A stretch of DNA of 64,000 nucleotides from Dryocola clanedunensis (GCF_025215155.1 NZ_JALHAM010000122.1); one strand, 5' to 3'; positions 16,188 through 24,771 are shown, numbered from the stretch's first letter. The notes: generated from the sequence alone by a model not told the origin. Made by a program: numbers and translations.

Positions 16188-16354
16188 ATCAATCTGCGCC
16201 AGAAGGGCAAGCGAAATTAAGGCAGCCTGCGGCACATCTGCGAAAATTTATCGCGCCAGACAGAAAATGAAGCGCGCCTACTGGCACTAGGCCTGCGGGG
16301 GAAGGAATCGAAGCGGCAACAAAGAGATAGCGAAGCCGCAAATGAAAATAATTC

Positions 16355-16383
16355 TTGCTTAGTCACGGGGGGCATGCGTAAAT
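16355..16383 (+). promoter_or_regulatory. Predicted promoter of the cold-shock gene
   Basis: TTGCTT (16355-16360) and an extended -10, TGC followed by GTAAAT (16378-16383), are spaced by 17 bases. The predicted start falls at about 16390, exactly where the CspA-type leader begins. Confidence 0.55.
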
Positions 16384-16390
16384 GCGTCAT

Positions 16391-16549
16391 CGGTTTGCAA
16401 GACAGACCTTATGAAAGCAGTTTTAGTAAAGCAGTTCACCATAGATACCCTTCTTCGTGAGTCTCCTCCTAAGCGCCTGAATAAGAAACGATCTGGAATA
16501 CAGACCACGTTCGCCACACAAAGTGGCCAAAATTATCGAGGAAGTCTCA
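16391..16549 (+). promoter_or_regulatory. CspA-type 5' leader with cold box
   Basis: This roughly 160-base untranslated leader starts with CGGTTTGCAAGACAGACC, close to the cold-box start of cspA mRNA (CGGTTTGACGTACAGACC as recalled), and continues with GAAAGCAGTTTTAGTAAAGCA and ATAGATACCC, which also resemble the cspA leader. In E. coli this leader refolds in the cold to free the ribosome site. Conservation suggests the same thermosensor here. Confidence 0.75.
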
Positions 16550-16762
16550 ATGTCTAATAAAATGACTGGTTTAGTAAAATGGTTCAACGCTGAGAAAGGC
16601 TTCGGCTTTATCACTCCTGACGACGGCAGCAAAGATGTGTTCGTACACTTCTCTGCTATCCAGAGCAACGATTTCAAAACTCTGGACGAAGGTCAAAAAG
16701 TTGAATTCACTATCGAAAACGGCGCTAAAGGCCCGGCAGCAGCGAACGTTGTTGCTCTGTAA
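16550..16762 (+). CDS. CspA/CspG-type cold-shock protein
   Basis: A 70-residue OB-fold RNA chaperone, starting MSNKMTGLVKWFNAEKG. RNP1 is KGFGFI and RNP2 is VFVHF. The MSNKMTGLVKWF start is that of CspB/CspG, while the rest is nearest CspA/CspG, so no single E. coli name is given. AGGAAG lies seven bases before the ATG. It destabilises RNA structure in the cold. The long leader argues for the cold-inducible class, not CspC/CspE. Confidence 0.9.
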   Translation: MSNKMTGLVKWFNAEKGFGFITPDDGSKDVFVHFSAIQSNDFKTLDEGQKVEFTIENGAKGPAAANVVAL

Positions 16763-16796
16763 GTCTTAACCGACTCACAGTTTTCAAAGAATTTTA

Positions 16797-16820
16797 AAAC
16801 CCGCTTTGGCGGGTTTTTTT
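16797..16820 (+). terminator. Terminator of the cold-shock gene
   Basis: AAAACCCGC pairs with GCGGGTTTT around TTTG and continues into a run of seven T. Confidence 0.85.
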
Positions 16821-16941
16821 GTTTTTAAAAGAAGGGTAAAAAATGGCCTGTTTTATTTTATATATTTTCCATTCAGGCTATCCTTACGTAGATATTTGAG
16901 TTTATTTACAAGCAGTTGGACTGTAGCAAACAGGAGAGTTT

Positions 16942-17100
16942 ATGGGATTTTGGCGTGTCGTTATTACAATTTTGCTCCCGCCCCTTGGCGTGTTGCTAGG
17001 ACAGGGGTTTGGTTGGGCATTTATTCTCAACATCCTTTTGACCCTGCTGGGTTACATTCCTGGCCTGATACATGGCTTCTGGGTACAGACCCGAAAGTAG
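16942..17100 (+). CDS. yqaE: YqaE/Pmp3-family membrane peptide
   Basis: A 52-residue protein (MGFWRVVITILLPPLGVLL to IHGFWVQTRK) with two membrane spans, nearly identical to E. coli YqaE as I recall it (UPF0057/Pmp3 family, linked to membrane potential and stress). CAGGAGA lies five bases before the ATG. In E. coli yqaE lies elsewhere, near kbp; this genome also has a kbp-like gene at 22225, so either a paralogue pair or relocation. It has its own terminator. Confidence 0.85.
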   Translation: MGFWRVVITILLPPLGVLLGQGFGWAFILNILLTLLGYIPGLIHGFWVQTRK

Positions 17101-17108
17101 TATTAATT

Positions 17109-17130
17109 AAACCCGCCTCGGCGGGTTTTT
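17109..17130 (+). terminator. Terminator of the yqaE-like gene
   Basis: AAACCCGCC pairs with GGCGGGTTT around TC, followed by T residues. Confidence 0.85.
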
Positions 17131-17154
17131 ACATTCCTGCCGCTCCTGTTTGCA

Positions 17155-17181
17155 GGTCTGATAAGCGAAGCGCCATCCGAC
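17155..17181 (-). repeat. REP-like palindromic unit
   Basis: On the minus strand the sequence reads TGTCGGATGGCGCTTCGC then TTATCAGAC, the core of an enterobacterial REP element (GGATGGCG ... CGCTTATC). Similar cores occur at 48141 and 54034. Confidence 0.55.
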
Positions 17182-17264
17182 ACATATAAAACCTGCTGCT
17201 GTTTACTTTTTCGCTTAAGAATGTTCTGATCTTTACCGCAAGTGAACGGAACAAGAGAAAGGTA

Positions 17265-17570
17265 ATGTATCAGTTGAAGCCTGGCGCGCAGGCGTTAATT
17301 ATTGGATCCCGCACTGACCGGGGCCGTATCAATATCGGCAAAGCGGTTGAGCTATTTGGCCTGTGCCAGCCGGGTGAACGTTTTGTGAATCCCGTTACCG
17401 GCGTGGTGACGCAGCTGCCGCTGGAAGATAACTATCCGCTGTGGCTGGTGACAGGGGATGTGGTGGCGTTTGACGGTCGGGAAGGTTACGCTTTTGTGCG
17501 CAGTGAATATCTGATGCCGCTGGATAACCCTTCGGTTTCTCTGACTGACGAAAAGCAGGCCGTTGTCTAA
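17265..17570 (+). CDS. Conserved hypothetical protein
   Basis: A 101-residue soluble protein (MYQLKPGAQALIIGSRTDRG...). The first 70 residues look like a small beta-barrel (GSRTDRGRINIGKAVELFG, then GDVVAFDGREGYAF), and the tail is polar. No signal peptide or membrane segment. The family is not recognised. A GAGAAAGG ribosome site sits close to the ATG. Its last bases overlap the end of convergent yeaO by four. Confidence 0.6.
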   Translation: MYQLKPGAQALIIGSRTDRGRINIGKAVELFGLCQPGERFVNPVTGVVTQLPLEDNYPLWLVTGDVVAFDGREGYAFVRSEYLMPLDNPSVSLTDEKQAVV

Positions 17571-17917
17571 CTGTTCAGCCGCCGCAAAAAATCTGCCAGT
17601 ACCAGCGCATGGTTTTGTTCGGTATTTTTTGCGCCGTAGAGCAGGGTGACAGTCTGGTTTTTTGCTCTGTCGGCAAGCCCTTTGGGCGCATCTCCCTGCG
17701 ATGTTAGCTCCGCGATATAGCGTCGGCTGAATTCAGTGAAATCAATGACATCACCATGAAACGCCTTGCGTAGCTCAGCAGAAGGCGCCAGTGCTTTCGC
17801 CCATTCATCGCACTTTAAATCGGACTTCTTTACTCCTCGTGGCCAAAGCCTGTCGACCAATACCCGATAGCCGTCGCCTGGGGTCGGTTCTTGATAGACT
17901 CGCTTACAGTAAATCAT
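17567..17917 (-). CDS. yeaO: DUF488 protein YeaO
   Basis: A 116-residue protein with the DUF488 signatures YRVLVDRLWPRG and LLYGAKNTEQNHALVLADFL, matching recalled E. coli YeaO along its length. Function unproven. Start at 17917 (MIYCKRVY) has AAGGA seven bases upstream; it lies 14 bases inside the end of the DUF523 gene, so the two are translationally coupled. Confidence 0.85.
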   Translation of the reverse strand: MIYCKRVYQEPTPGDGYRVLVDRLWPRGVKKSDLKCDEWAKALAPSAELRKAFHGDVIDFTEFSRRYIAELTSQGDAPKGLADRAKNQTVTLLYGAKNTEQNHALVLADFLRRLNS

Positions 17918-18416
17918 CCTGATTCCTTTCAAACTGCGCAATTCGCTGCGCTAAGGCCGCGGACTGATGCTCGGCAAAAACTTCGATGCCATGCTGACGA
18001 AGTAGCGCTGCGGCTACGCCCTGGCCTGCCCGAGTGACGCCTTTAAACTGCCCGTCATAGATTTTTTGACTGCCGCAGGTTGGGCTACCGTCGGTCAACA
18101 GGGCAAACTGACAGCCTGCTTCCCGCGCCGTTTTTAGTGCAAGCCAGGCAGCAAGCAGATAAGCCTGCGTGACGTCGCTTCCGTCACTCTCCAGAATACA
18201 TGCCAGTCCGGAAAGAGCGGCAGCGCCATCGCCTCCCGAAAGCTCGGCCGGTAGACGAGGCGTTGCAAGCCCGGCGGCCAGCTCCGGGCAGTGGATCACC
18301 AGGCGATCTTCACTCCGCCAGCGCCTGAGCTGTTCGGTCATTGGGCTCTTTTCAGAACCGTTATAACGAACTTTAAAACCCATTAAGCAGGCGCTTATCA
18401 GAATTTTTGCTTTCAT
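17904..18416 (-). CDS. DUF523-family protein
   Basis: A 170-residue protein with ISACLMGFKVRYNG near the start, CPELAAGL in the middle and LTDGSPTCGSQKIYDG later: the three conserved Cys-containing blocks of DUF523. In E. coli this domain is found fused in YbgA; here it stands alone. The Cys pattern suggests metal or cluster binding. Start at 18416 (MKAKILIS) or 18428 (MPHTMK); neither has a clear ribosome site. It overlaps yeaO by 14 bases. Confidence 0.75.
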   Translation of the reverse strand: MKAKILISACLMGFKVRYNGSEKSPMTEQLRRWRSEDRLVIHCPELAAGLATPRLPAELSGGDGAAALSGLACILESDGSDVTQAYLLAAWLALKTAREAGCQFALLTDGSPTCGSQKIYDGQFKGVTRAGQGVAAALLRQHGIEVFAEHQSAALAQRIAQFERNQDDLL

Positions 18417-18572
18417 GGTATGAGGCATTTCGGGGATGGGGTCACTACGTTACTACGGATAGTGCCTGGCGGCTAGCCTGCTAAGTTTTAGTGTTGTCAG
18501 GTAAAGGGGATGGGGCTATCTTATGATTCCTTATGTTGTGCGCTGCTACTGTCATAAGGATCATCAAATAAA

Positions 18573-19280
18573 ATGCCTGCCTCTATGTTTAAACCCTCGC
18601 TCCGTATCGCTCTTGTCGGTGACTTTAATTCGGCGGTGATTGCCCATCAGGCCATACCGCAAGCGTTAGATAACGCAGCACTTGAGATTGGCGTGATCGC
18701 GGACTATGTCTGGTTACCCACGCCTGAAGTTAACAGCCCGGAAGATTTAGTGGGTTATGACGCCGTCTGGTGCGTACCCGCAAGCCCGTATCAGCATGAT
18801 GAAGGGGCGTTTATCGCTATTCGCTACGCCCGGGAGAATGGCATTCCTTTCCTGGGCACCTGCGGCGGCTTCCAGTACTCCATCGTTGAATATGCCCGTA
18901 ACGTGATGGGCTGGAAAGATGCTGGCCATGCGGAGACGGAAAGCGAGGGGCGGCTGGTTATTGCGCCGCTGGTTTGTTCGCTGGTGGAGAAGTCCGACGT
19001 CATTAACCTGGCGCCAGGTTCAAAGATTGCGGCTGCCTATGGCAGAGAAGAAATTGAAGAAGGATACCGCTGTAGCTACGGTATCTCAGAGCTGTTCACG
19101 CAAGCGTCTGGACAGCAGCCGCTGACAGCGACGGGCTGGGATAACCAGGGGGCCATCCGCGCGGTTGAGCTGACCGATCATCCTTTCTTTGTTGGCACGC
19201 TATTCCAGCATGAACGGAACGCGTTAAAGGGTCGGCCAGCGCCGCTGGTAGAAGCGATGCTCCGTGCAGCCAGGGAATAA
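18573..19280 (+). CDS. CTP-synthase-like class I glutamine amidotransferase
   Basis: A 235-residue protein with the GATase nucleophile elbow FLGTCGGFQY (Cys near residue 96) and a C-terminal FVGTLFQHERN where CTP synthase has its catalytic His and Glu. It lacks the synthetase domain of PyrG. The family is known as CTP-synthase C-terminal region-related and its substrate is not settled; it may release ammonia for an unknown partner or act as an amidase. An AAGGA lies about 13 bases before the ATG. Convergent with nimT. Confidence 0.75.
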   Translation: MPASMFKPSLRIALVGDFNSAVIAHQAIPQALDNAALEIGVIADYVWLPTPEVNSPEDLVGYDAVWCVPASPYQHDEGAFIAIRYARENGIPFLGTCGGFQYSIVEYARNVMGWKDAGHAETESEGRLVIAPLVCSLVEKSDVINLAPGSKIAAAYGREEIEEGYRCSYGISELFTQASGQQPLTATGWDNQGAIRAVELTDHPFFVGTLFQHERNALKGRPAPLVEAMLRAARE

Positions 19281-19281
19281 A

Positions 19282-20487
19282 TTATTGGCCTGAACGGGCC
19301 GGGGCGGCGTTAATTTCCACGTTGCGACCGGCCCAGGCACCAAAGATCCCCATCACCACGGAGAGCAGGGCGCAACCCATAAGCGGCAGGCTCCAGCTGT
19401 CGGAGATATCATGAATTTTGCCCATCAGCGGCGGGCCGAACGCCGCGAGAAGATACCCCACGCATTGCGCCATGCCGGAAAGGGCCGCGGCCTGGTGTGC
19501 GGAGCCGGTACGCAGGCCGATAAACGACAGGCCAAGGATCATCGCAGCACCCGAACCAAATCCTCCCACGCAGACCCACAGGCTCGCGTAGTCAGGCAGC
19601 AGCCATAGACCTAGCGCGCTCAGGCACCATAGTGCCGCCATCAGTACGGCGATCCCACGCTGATCTTTCAGACGGCTTAGGATCATGCCAACAAATAAGC
19701 CAGGGATAGCGGTAGCCAGCTGCAGCAGCCCGTGCAGAGAGCCTGCCTGCGCTTCACTGTAGCCGTGGCTTATCAGAATCGACGGCAGCCAGCCGATAAT
19801 CACATAGTAAATAAACGAGTTAATGCCCAGATACATCGTCACCTGCCAGGCCAGGGGGGATGACCAGATCCCGCGGTTGTGCAGCGCTGCATTCGTGCTG
19901 AGGTTGGCCGGCGCATGATTTTTCAGCTGTGGGAGCCACAGCAGGGCGGCAATAATAGGGAAGATCATCAGCGAAAGCATCGCCCCCTGCCAGCCATAGC
20001 CGTGCAGCGCAACGGGAACGACCATAACGGAACCCAGGGCGGCAGCCACCCCCATCGTCAGCGAGTAGGCTCCCGTAAGTCGAGCAACCTGACCCGGGAA
20101 ATCCCGCTTAATCAGGCTTGGCAGCAGCACGTTACCCATCGCGATACCGCAGCCGATCATCGCGGTGCCCACATAGAGCAGCGTAGCGCTTCCGGCAGAG
20201 CGAGCGGCAATCCCGGCGCAGATAAACAGCATCGCGGCAAACAAGCTGCGCTCGGTGCCAATACGTCTTGCAATACCTGCCGCAAGCGGAGAGACGATGG
20301 CAAAGGCCAGCAGGGGCAGCGTCGTCAGGATGCCGGTCTGGGCCGTTGTTAGCCCAAACGAGTCGCGGACCATATCGAGTAGCGGAGCGGCACCGGTGAA
20401 CGTCACGCGCAGCGTGGTGGCAATCATCAGAATACCGAGCAGTAAAAGACCCTGCTTTTTCATACTCGCTGAAGAGGAAGTCGTCAT
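19282..20487 (-). CDS. nimT: NimT/CynX-family MFS exporter
   Basis: A 401-residue, 12-span major facilitator protein. LMIATTLRVTFTGAAPLLD, NVLLPSLIKRDFP and SHGYSEAQAGSLHGLLQLAT match recalled E. coli YeaN (NimT), a 2-nitroimidazole exporter related to cyanate transporter CynX. Divergent from nimR with 98 bases between them, as in E. coli. AGGGA lies about eight bases before the ATG. The extra N-terminal Ser/Ala residues are a minor difference. Confidence 0.85.
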   Translation of the reverse strand: MTTSSSASMKKQGLLLLGILMIATTLRVTFTGAAPLLDMVRDSFGLTTAQTGILTTLPLLAFAIVSPLAAGIARRIGTERSLFAAMLFICAGIAARSAGSATLLYVGTAMIGCGIAMGNVLLPSLIKRDFPGQVARLTGAYSLTMGVAAALGSVMVVPVALHGYGWQGAMLSLMIFPIIAALLWLPQLKNHAPANLSTNAALHNRGIWSSPLAWQVTMYLGINSFIYYVIIGWLPSILISHGYSEAQAGSLHGLLQLATAIPGLFVGMILSRLKDQRGIAVLMAALWCLSALGLWLLPDYASLWVCVGGFGSGAAMILGLSFIGLRTGSAHQAAALSGMAQCVGYLLAAFGPPLMGKIHDISDSWSLPLMGCALLSVVMGIFGAWAGRNVEINAAPARSGQ

Positions 20488-20585
20488 TTTTCTTATCCCT
20501 TAAAATCGAGCCATGAAGATACACGCTTCCGGGATGGTTTAAATCAACGTAAAATGCCAGTTTATCCCTAAATTCGGACAGAATA

Positions 20586-21368
20586 ATGGAGCGCGGCTTA
20601 GCTTTAGAAGGATTTGATCCGGACAGCAATACCCTGATGGCTCAGGCGTTCCGTATCCGCGTGGCGGAGAGCGTGAAAGAGATCCCTTTTCATCACCATC
20701 GCAAAGGTCAGTTGATACTTGCCCTGCACGGGGGGATCACCTGCGAGGTGGAGCAGGCGATGTGGATGGTACCGACACAGTATGCGGTATGGATCCCGGG
20801 GGCGATGCCCCACAGCAACCGCGCCACGGCAAATGCCAGCATCTGTTTTCTGTTTATTGAGCCTGGTGCGATAGCCATGCCTGAGCAGTGCTGCACCCTG
20901 AAAATATCTCCTTTGGTCAGAGAGCTGATTCTGCGCCTTGCGCAGCAGTCCCATGAAGACGCCAGCCCCGCGCGGGAGCGTCTTGTGCAGGTGCTGTTCG
21001 ACGAACTACCGCACCAGCCCGTTGAACAGCTGCGCTTACCGATGTCCCGCCATCCTAAAATCCAGCAGATTGCTGAGCATCTTGCGCGGCACCCGGAGGC
21101 GCGAAGAACGCTGGCGCAGTGGGCCTCGGTCCTTGCGATGAGTGAGCGTAATCTTGCCAGGCTGGTGGTAAAGGAGACGGGACTTAACTTCCGCCGCTGG
21201 CGACAGCAGCTGCAGGTGATTATCGCCCTGCAGTTGCTGATTGATGGCTCGACGGTGCAAAAGGTGGGGCAGGCGCTGGGGTATGAGTCTACCAACGCAT
21301 TTATCACGATGTTCAGGAATGCGCTGGGAACCACGCCCGGGCGCTATCTTGCTTCACTAGCGGCCTGA
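20586..21368 (+). CDS. nimR: AraC-family regulator NimR
   Basis: A 260-residue regulator with an N-terminal cupin-like sensor (PFHHHRKGQLILALHGGI) and a C-terminal AraC double helix-turn-helix (LAQWASVLAMSERNLARL; VGQALGYESTNAFITMFR). The divergent nimT neighbour and overall similarity support NimR (YeaM), which represses nimT and itself. The ribosome site is weak. Confidence 0.85.
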   Translation: MERGLALEGFDPDSNTLMAQAFRIRVAESVKEIPFHHHRKGQLILALHGGITCEVEQAMWMVPTQYAVWIPGAMPHSNRATANASICFLFIEPGAIAMPEQCCTLKISPLVRELILRLAQQSHEDASPARERLVQVLFDELPHQPVEQLRLPMSRHPKIQQIAEHLARHPEARRTLAQWASVLAMSERNLARLVVKETGLNFRRWRQQLQVIIALQLLIDGSTVQKVGQALGYESTNAFITMFRNALGTTPGRYLASLAA

Positions 21369-21369
21369 G

Positions 21370-21819
21370 TCACTGCTTACCGATGACCAAAGAGATAATC
21401 CCTGCGGCAATTAATGGTCCCACTGGCACGCCGCGGAACAGCGCGACACCCAGAACGGTACCTACAAGCAGGCCAGCCACCAGCCCCGGCTGACTGCTCA
21501 TTAGCGTCACGCCACGGCCACCCAGCCACGAAACCAGAACGCCCACCACGATAGCAACCAGCGATTTCCAGTTGGTGAAAGAGTGCAGCAGCGTGCTGGC
21601 GGGGAGGGTACCGCTGGCAATAGGGGCCATGACGCCTATGGTGAGGATGATAATGCCCACCGTCAGGCCCTGTTTCTCAATCCACGGAAAAAACTGGCTC
21701 AGCGGCGTGACGCGCACGATGATCAATACCAGTATGGATACTGCAACGGTGGTGTTATGGCTCACAAATCCCAGACCGGCGAGGGCAAGTAAAATCAGCA
21801 ACGTTGAATCGAAGATCAT
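21370..21819 (-). CDS. yeaL: DUF441 membrane protein YeaL
   Basis: A 149-residue protein with four to five membrane spans. GFVSHNTTVAVSILVLIIVR, PWIEKQGL and GTVLGVALFRGVPVGPLIAA match recalled E. coli YeaL. Start at 21819 has AAGGAA seven bases before; an upstream in-frame ATG at 21834 has none. Function unknown. Ends one base from the nimR stop on the other strand. Confidence 0.85.
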   Translation of the reverse strand: MIFDSTLLILLALAGLGFVSHNTTVAVSILVLIIVRVTPLSQFFPWIEKQGLTVGIIILTIGVMAPIASGTLPASTLLHSFTNWKSLVAIVVGVLVSWLGGRGVTLMSSQPGLVAGLLVGTVLGVALFRGVPVGPLIAAGIISLVIGKQ

Positions 21820-22036
21820 AGCGTTTCCTTGCAAAACAAAGAGAAGGGAATTTTTTATTGTTGAATATCACTTTACCCGTCGCGTTAAAAATTCGCTTCG
21901 CTTTTTAACGAATAAGCCAAATTCTGTGCAGCTGTCCGAATAGACGGGCGGTGAAATAAGCAGGGATCATCATTTTGCAATACTGGACTGCTATTGCTGG
22001 AGTCGGTAAACAATCGCCGGAGGGTGGGAGAGCGAA

Positions 22037-22144
22037 ATGAACGATCCGCTGTTTTACGATGTGCTTGTTATTCTCGGGGCTTTTTTTGGGATAATGACGG
22101 CTCTTGTGACATCGGTGTTGATGCTTGACCATTATCGGTGGTAG
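22037..22144 (+). CDS. yoaI: YoaI-like 35-residue membrane protein
   Basis: A 35-residue protein beginning MNDPLFYDVLVILGAFFG and ending MLDHYRW, with one membrane span. E. coli YoaI (34 residues, MNDQMFVETLIITSSFF as recalled) has the same start, size and place next to yeaL. A GGGAGAG ribosome site is just upstream. YoaI is a stress- and phosphate-related small protein of unknown action. Confidence 0.75.
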   Translation: MNDPLFYDVLVILGAFFGIMTALVTSVLMLDHYRW

Positions 22145-22224
22145 CGCCGTTCTGCCCGTAAGCCTTCGCCCGGCCCAGTCCTCTGCTAAACTGAGGGTGA
22201 ATCTCATCATGAGCAGGAGGATAT

Positions 22225-22671
22225 ATGGGTTTAATCAGTTTCGTTAAAGAAGCGGGTGAAAAGATACTCCAGGCGGTCACCGGGACGGCACATGCCGCGG
22301 ATCAAAACGAACTTCTTAAAGAGCACCTTAAGAAGACCGGTTTGCAGGATGCCGACAAGGTTGATGTGAAGGTGGAAGATGGTAAGGCCGTCGTTACCGG
22401 CGAAGGTTTAAGTCAGGAAGCGAAAGAAAAAATTCTGATTGCTGTTGGTAACGTGGAAGGGATTGCAGGTGTGGAAGATAACGTGACGGTAAAAGATGCT
22501 GCTACGGAAAGTCAGTATTATACGGTGAAGTCTGGCGACACCTTGAGTGCCATATCTAAGCAGGTTTATGGCGATGCGAATCAGTACAACAAAATATTCG
22601 AAGCTAATAAACCTATGTTGAAAAGCCCGGATAAAATTTATCCAGGCCAGGTGCTTAGGGTGCCCAAATAA
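22225..22671 (+). CDS. Kbp-like BON-LysM protein
   Basis: A 148-residue cytosolic protein with a BON domain (about 20-88, LSQEAKEKILIAVGNVEGI) and a LysM domain (about 97-147, YYTVKSGDTLSAISKQVYG). It aligns over its full length with recalled E. coli Kbp (YgaU), a potassium-binding protein. E. coli kbp lies at another locus, so this is either a second copy or a move. The ATG follows AGGAGGA. Confidence 0.85.
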   Translation: MGLISFVKEAGEKILQAVTGTAHAADQNELLKEHLKKTGLQDADKVDVKVEDGKAVVTGEGLSQEAKEKILIAVGNVEGIAGVEDNVTVKDAATESQYYTVKSGDTLSAISKQVYGDANQYNKIFEANKPMLKSPDKIYPGQVLRVPK

Positions 22672-22687
22672 ATTTAATGCAGCCACT

Positions 22688-22716
22688 CTTATCGGCGTGG
22701 TGGCCACGCCGATAAG
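22688..22716. terminator. Perfect 13-bp hairpin between convergent genes
   Basis: CTTATCGGCGTGG pairs fully with CCACGCCGATAAG around a TGG loop, between the kbp-like gene and dgcJ. No long T-run, but the stem is very stable and serves both directions. Confidence 0.7.
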
Positions 22717-22718
22717 CG

Positions 22719-24215
22719 TTATACCGGCCGCTCGCTGCTTTTCTTCTTTTTGTTAATATAGAGTTCCAGGTCTGCTGCTTTATACATATCCTGTAGCGTA
22801 TCCGTAGGTTTCATGGCGGCAGAACCCCATGAGAAGTGAATCCGCCCGCTGTCGTCGAGTTCTTTTATATTTTGCTCGATGCGTTGAATGAGCTTCGGCG
22901 TGTCCGCGAGGGGGAAATTCAGCAAAATCAGCATAAACTCATCGCCGCCAAGCCGGACAGGATAATCGCTTCCTCTGATGGAGTTATTGATGCCATGCGC
23001 CAGAGTAATAATCGCCCGATCCCCTTCTTCATGCCCCCAGGTATCATTGATATATTTTAACTTGTCACAGTCCATGGCAATAAAGGTCACGGGCGTATTG
23101 GCAGCCACAGCGCGCTGGAGCCGGGACTCAAGGGCATCCGTTAAAATCTTCCGGTTATAAAGGCCCGTCATGGTGTCGCTGATATTATCCCGGCTGACGT
23201 TATGATAGTGACGAAAGTGCAGGCGAACCAGCTGCAGCAGAGCAGCGGTAAACAGAAAATAGAACAGGATGATTTTCCAGGAAGAGAGCAGGAAATAGAG
23301 TACATCCAGGGAAAGACGAACCTGCAAACCGTGTGAAAACTCGTGTTTGTGAGTCACATAATTAAATATGGATTTCTTACTGCTTAAGACATTTATTTCC
23401 CGCAGACTATGGGTGTCTTTAATCGTGATGTCCAGATTCCGGGAGACTAAAGGGCGGTCGTAAGGATAAAAAATATCCTGTAAATTGCTCAGGCTGTAGT
23501 CAGAGACTACGATTCCTTTTAATTTTCCTGCAACATAAACAGGAGACATTATGCTCATCACATTTTTATTACGGAAAGTGTCATGGTAGATTTTCGGTAC
23601 CGCTTTGCTGCTGGACATAAAACCATTTAACACCGTGGTGTCAACATTTAGCCTGCCGTATTTAAGAAAGTCATTTGGACTTAACGTAAATGATTCAGTG
23701 TTAATAAAGGTGGAGGCATAAATATATTTATTCTGCAGGTCGACATAATAGGTTATACGTCGATCCTTAGATGTCGTATTTTCTTTATGGATGCTGTCAG
23801 CGTCATCAAGCAAGCTGGCTTTATCGAAGGCCGTAAGTTGGGGGATATCCTGCGGCCAGCCCTGGCAATCACTGGCCAGCGTCTGGAATGTACCGGATAA
23901 CAGCAAAGAGTGCTGGTGGATGAGATTGATGCCTTTAACCTGATTGTCATATTCTAACTGTGCACAAATTTGCTGCTGTTGATAGGACGTCAGGGGCTGA
24001 ACCGGCGTGTTAAAGCGTCTTGTCAGAAAGCTGGCTATACTTTGATTTTGATATTTATCCTGTAGCAGCGAGGATTCTGCTTTCTCTACAATATAAGACA
24101 TGTAGGCATTCATTGAGCGATAGCTGTTCATCAGCTCATAGACAAAAAAGGTGGAAGTGAAAGTAATCACACCGAGCGAAATAAGTCCACGTACAACCTT
24201 ATGCTTTAACATCAT
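22719..24215 (-). CDS. dgcJ: Membrane diguanylate cyclase DgcJ
   Basis: A 498-residue enzyme making cyclic di-GMP. Two membrane spans (about 10-28 and 308-330) flank a periplasmic sensor region, followed by a GGDEF domain (DTMTGLYNRK, then the active site RLGGDEF). The N-terminal KYQNQSIASFL and SPVYVAGKLKGIV also match recalled E. coli YeaJ (DgcJ), and the position next to yoaI agrees. No EAL domain. Start at 24215 or the adjacent ATG at 24212. Signals to biofilm and motility control. Confidence 0.85.
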   Translation of the reverse strand: MMLKHKVVRGLISLGVITFTSTFFVYELMNSYRSMNAYMSYIVEKAESSLLQDKYQNQSIASFLTRRFNTPVQPLTSYQQQQICAQLEYDNQVKGINLIHQHSLLLSGTFQTLASDCQGWPQDIPQLTAFDKASLLDDADSIHKENTTSKDRRITYYVDLQNKYIYASTFINTESFTLSPNDFLKYGRLNVDTTVLNGFMSSSKAVPKIYHDTFRNKNVMSIMSPVYVAGKLKGIVVSDYSLSNLQDIFYPYDRPLVSRNLDITIKDTHSLREINVLSSKKSIFNYVTHKHEFSHGLQVRLSLDVLYFLLSSWKIILFYFLFTAALLQLVRLHFRHYHNVSRDNISDTMTGLYNRKILTDALESRLQRAVAANTPVTFIAMDCDKLKYINDTWGHEEGDRAIITLAHGINNSIRGSDYPVRLGGDEFMLILLNFPLADTPKLIQRIEQNIKELDDSGRIHFSWGSAAMKPTDTLQDMYKAADLELYINKKKKSSERPV

Positions 24216-24330
24216 GAAAAATAAACTCTGACGATTAACTTAGTGAGCAACCCCTAATGTTAACATAGCTCAAATATCAAAACTTGTCTCTGTGTGTCAT
24301 TGATTTGCAGAATGTTTTGATAATGAAAGC

Positions 24331-24359
24331 ACGACGAAGGTTGCGGGAACCCTCGTCGT
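24331..24359 (-). terminator. Hairpin after the small secreted-protein gene
   Basis: ACGACGAAGGTT and AACCCTCGTCGT form a stem with one mismatch, just downstream (minus strand) of the stop at 24365. A T-run is lacking. Confidence 0.45.
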
Positions 24360-24364
24360 TGATA

Positions 24365-24556
24365 TTACTTGTCTTTTTTATGGATATCGAGGCAGGTCAA
24401 TGTGGCTTGTTTGCCATCTTTATTGGTCACTGTCACTTTATCGCCGGCAGCTTTACCTTCGCATGGATTATTGCGCTGGGGTGCCGCATCGGCCGCGAAA
24501 GCGGAAGAAGTGACCGCTGCCAAAACGGCAGCCAGAATGAAAGATTTCTTAAGCAT
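24365..24556 (-). CDS. Small secreted two-Cys protein
   Basis: A 63-residue protein with a clear signal peptide (MLKKSFILAAVLAAVTSSAFA). The 42-residue mature part has Cys32 and Cys55 (PCEGKAAGD and LTCLDIHK), probably a disulfide, and is Lys-rich. AAGG lies eight bases before the ATG. Family not recognised. Single-gene transcript. Confidence 0.65.
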   Translation of the reverse strand: MLKKSFILAAVLAAVTSSAFAADAAPQRNNPCEGKAAGDKVTVTNKDGKQATLTCLDIHKKDK

Positions 24557-24771
24557 GGTATTACCTTATTTATATGATTGATTCCGCGAATGATTTTAAA
24601 ACGCATGATAAGTTTTACTGTTAGGTTCTGTGTAGGAATGTTAATACAGGGGTCTGCAAGCTGAGGCGATGATTTATTTAAAAACTTTCCCCGTCCGGCA
24701 GTCGAAAGGGAGAGCGAAATTTATACAAATTATGCTACTAAGAAGGAAATTTTAATTAATGACACATATGG

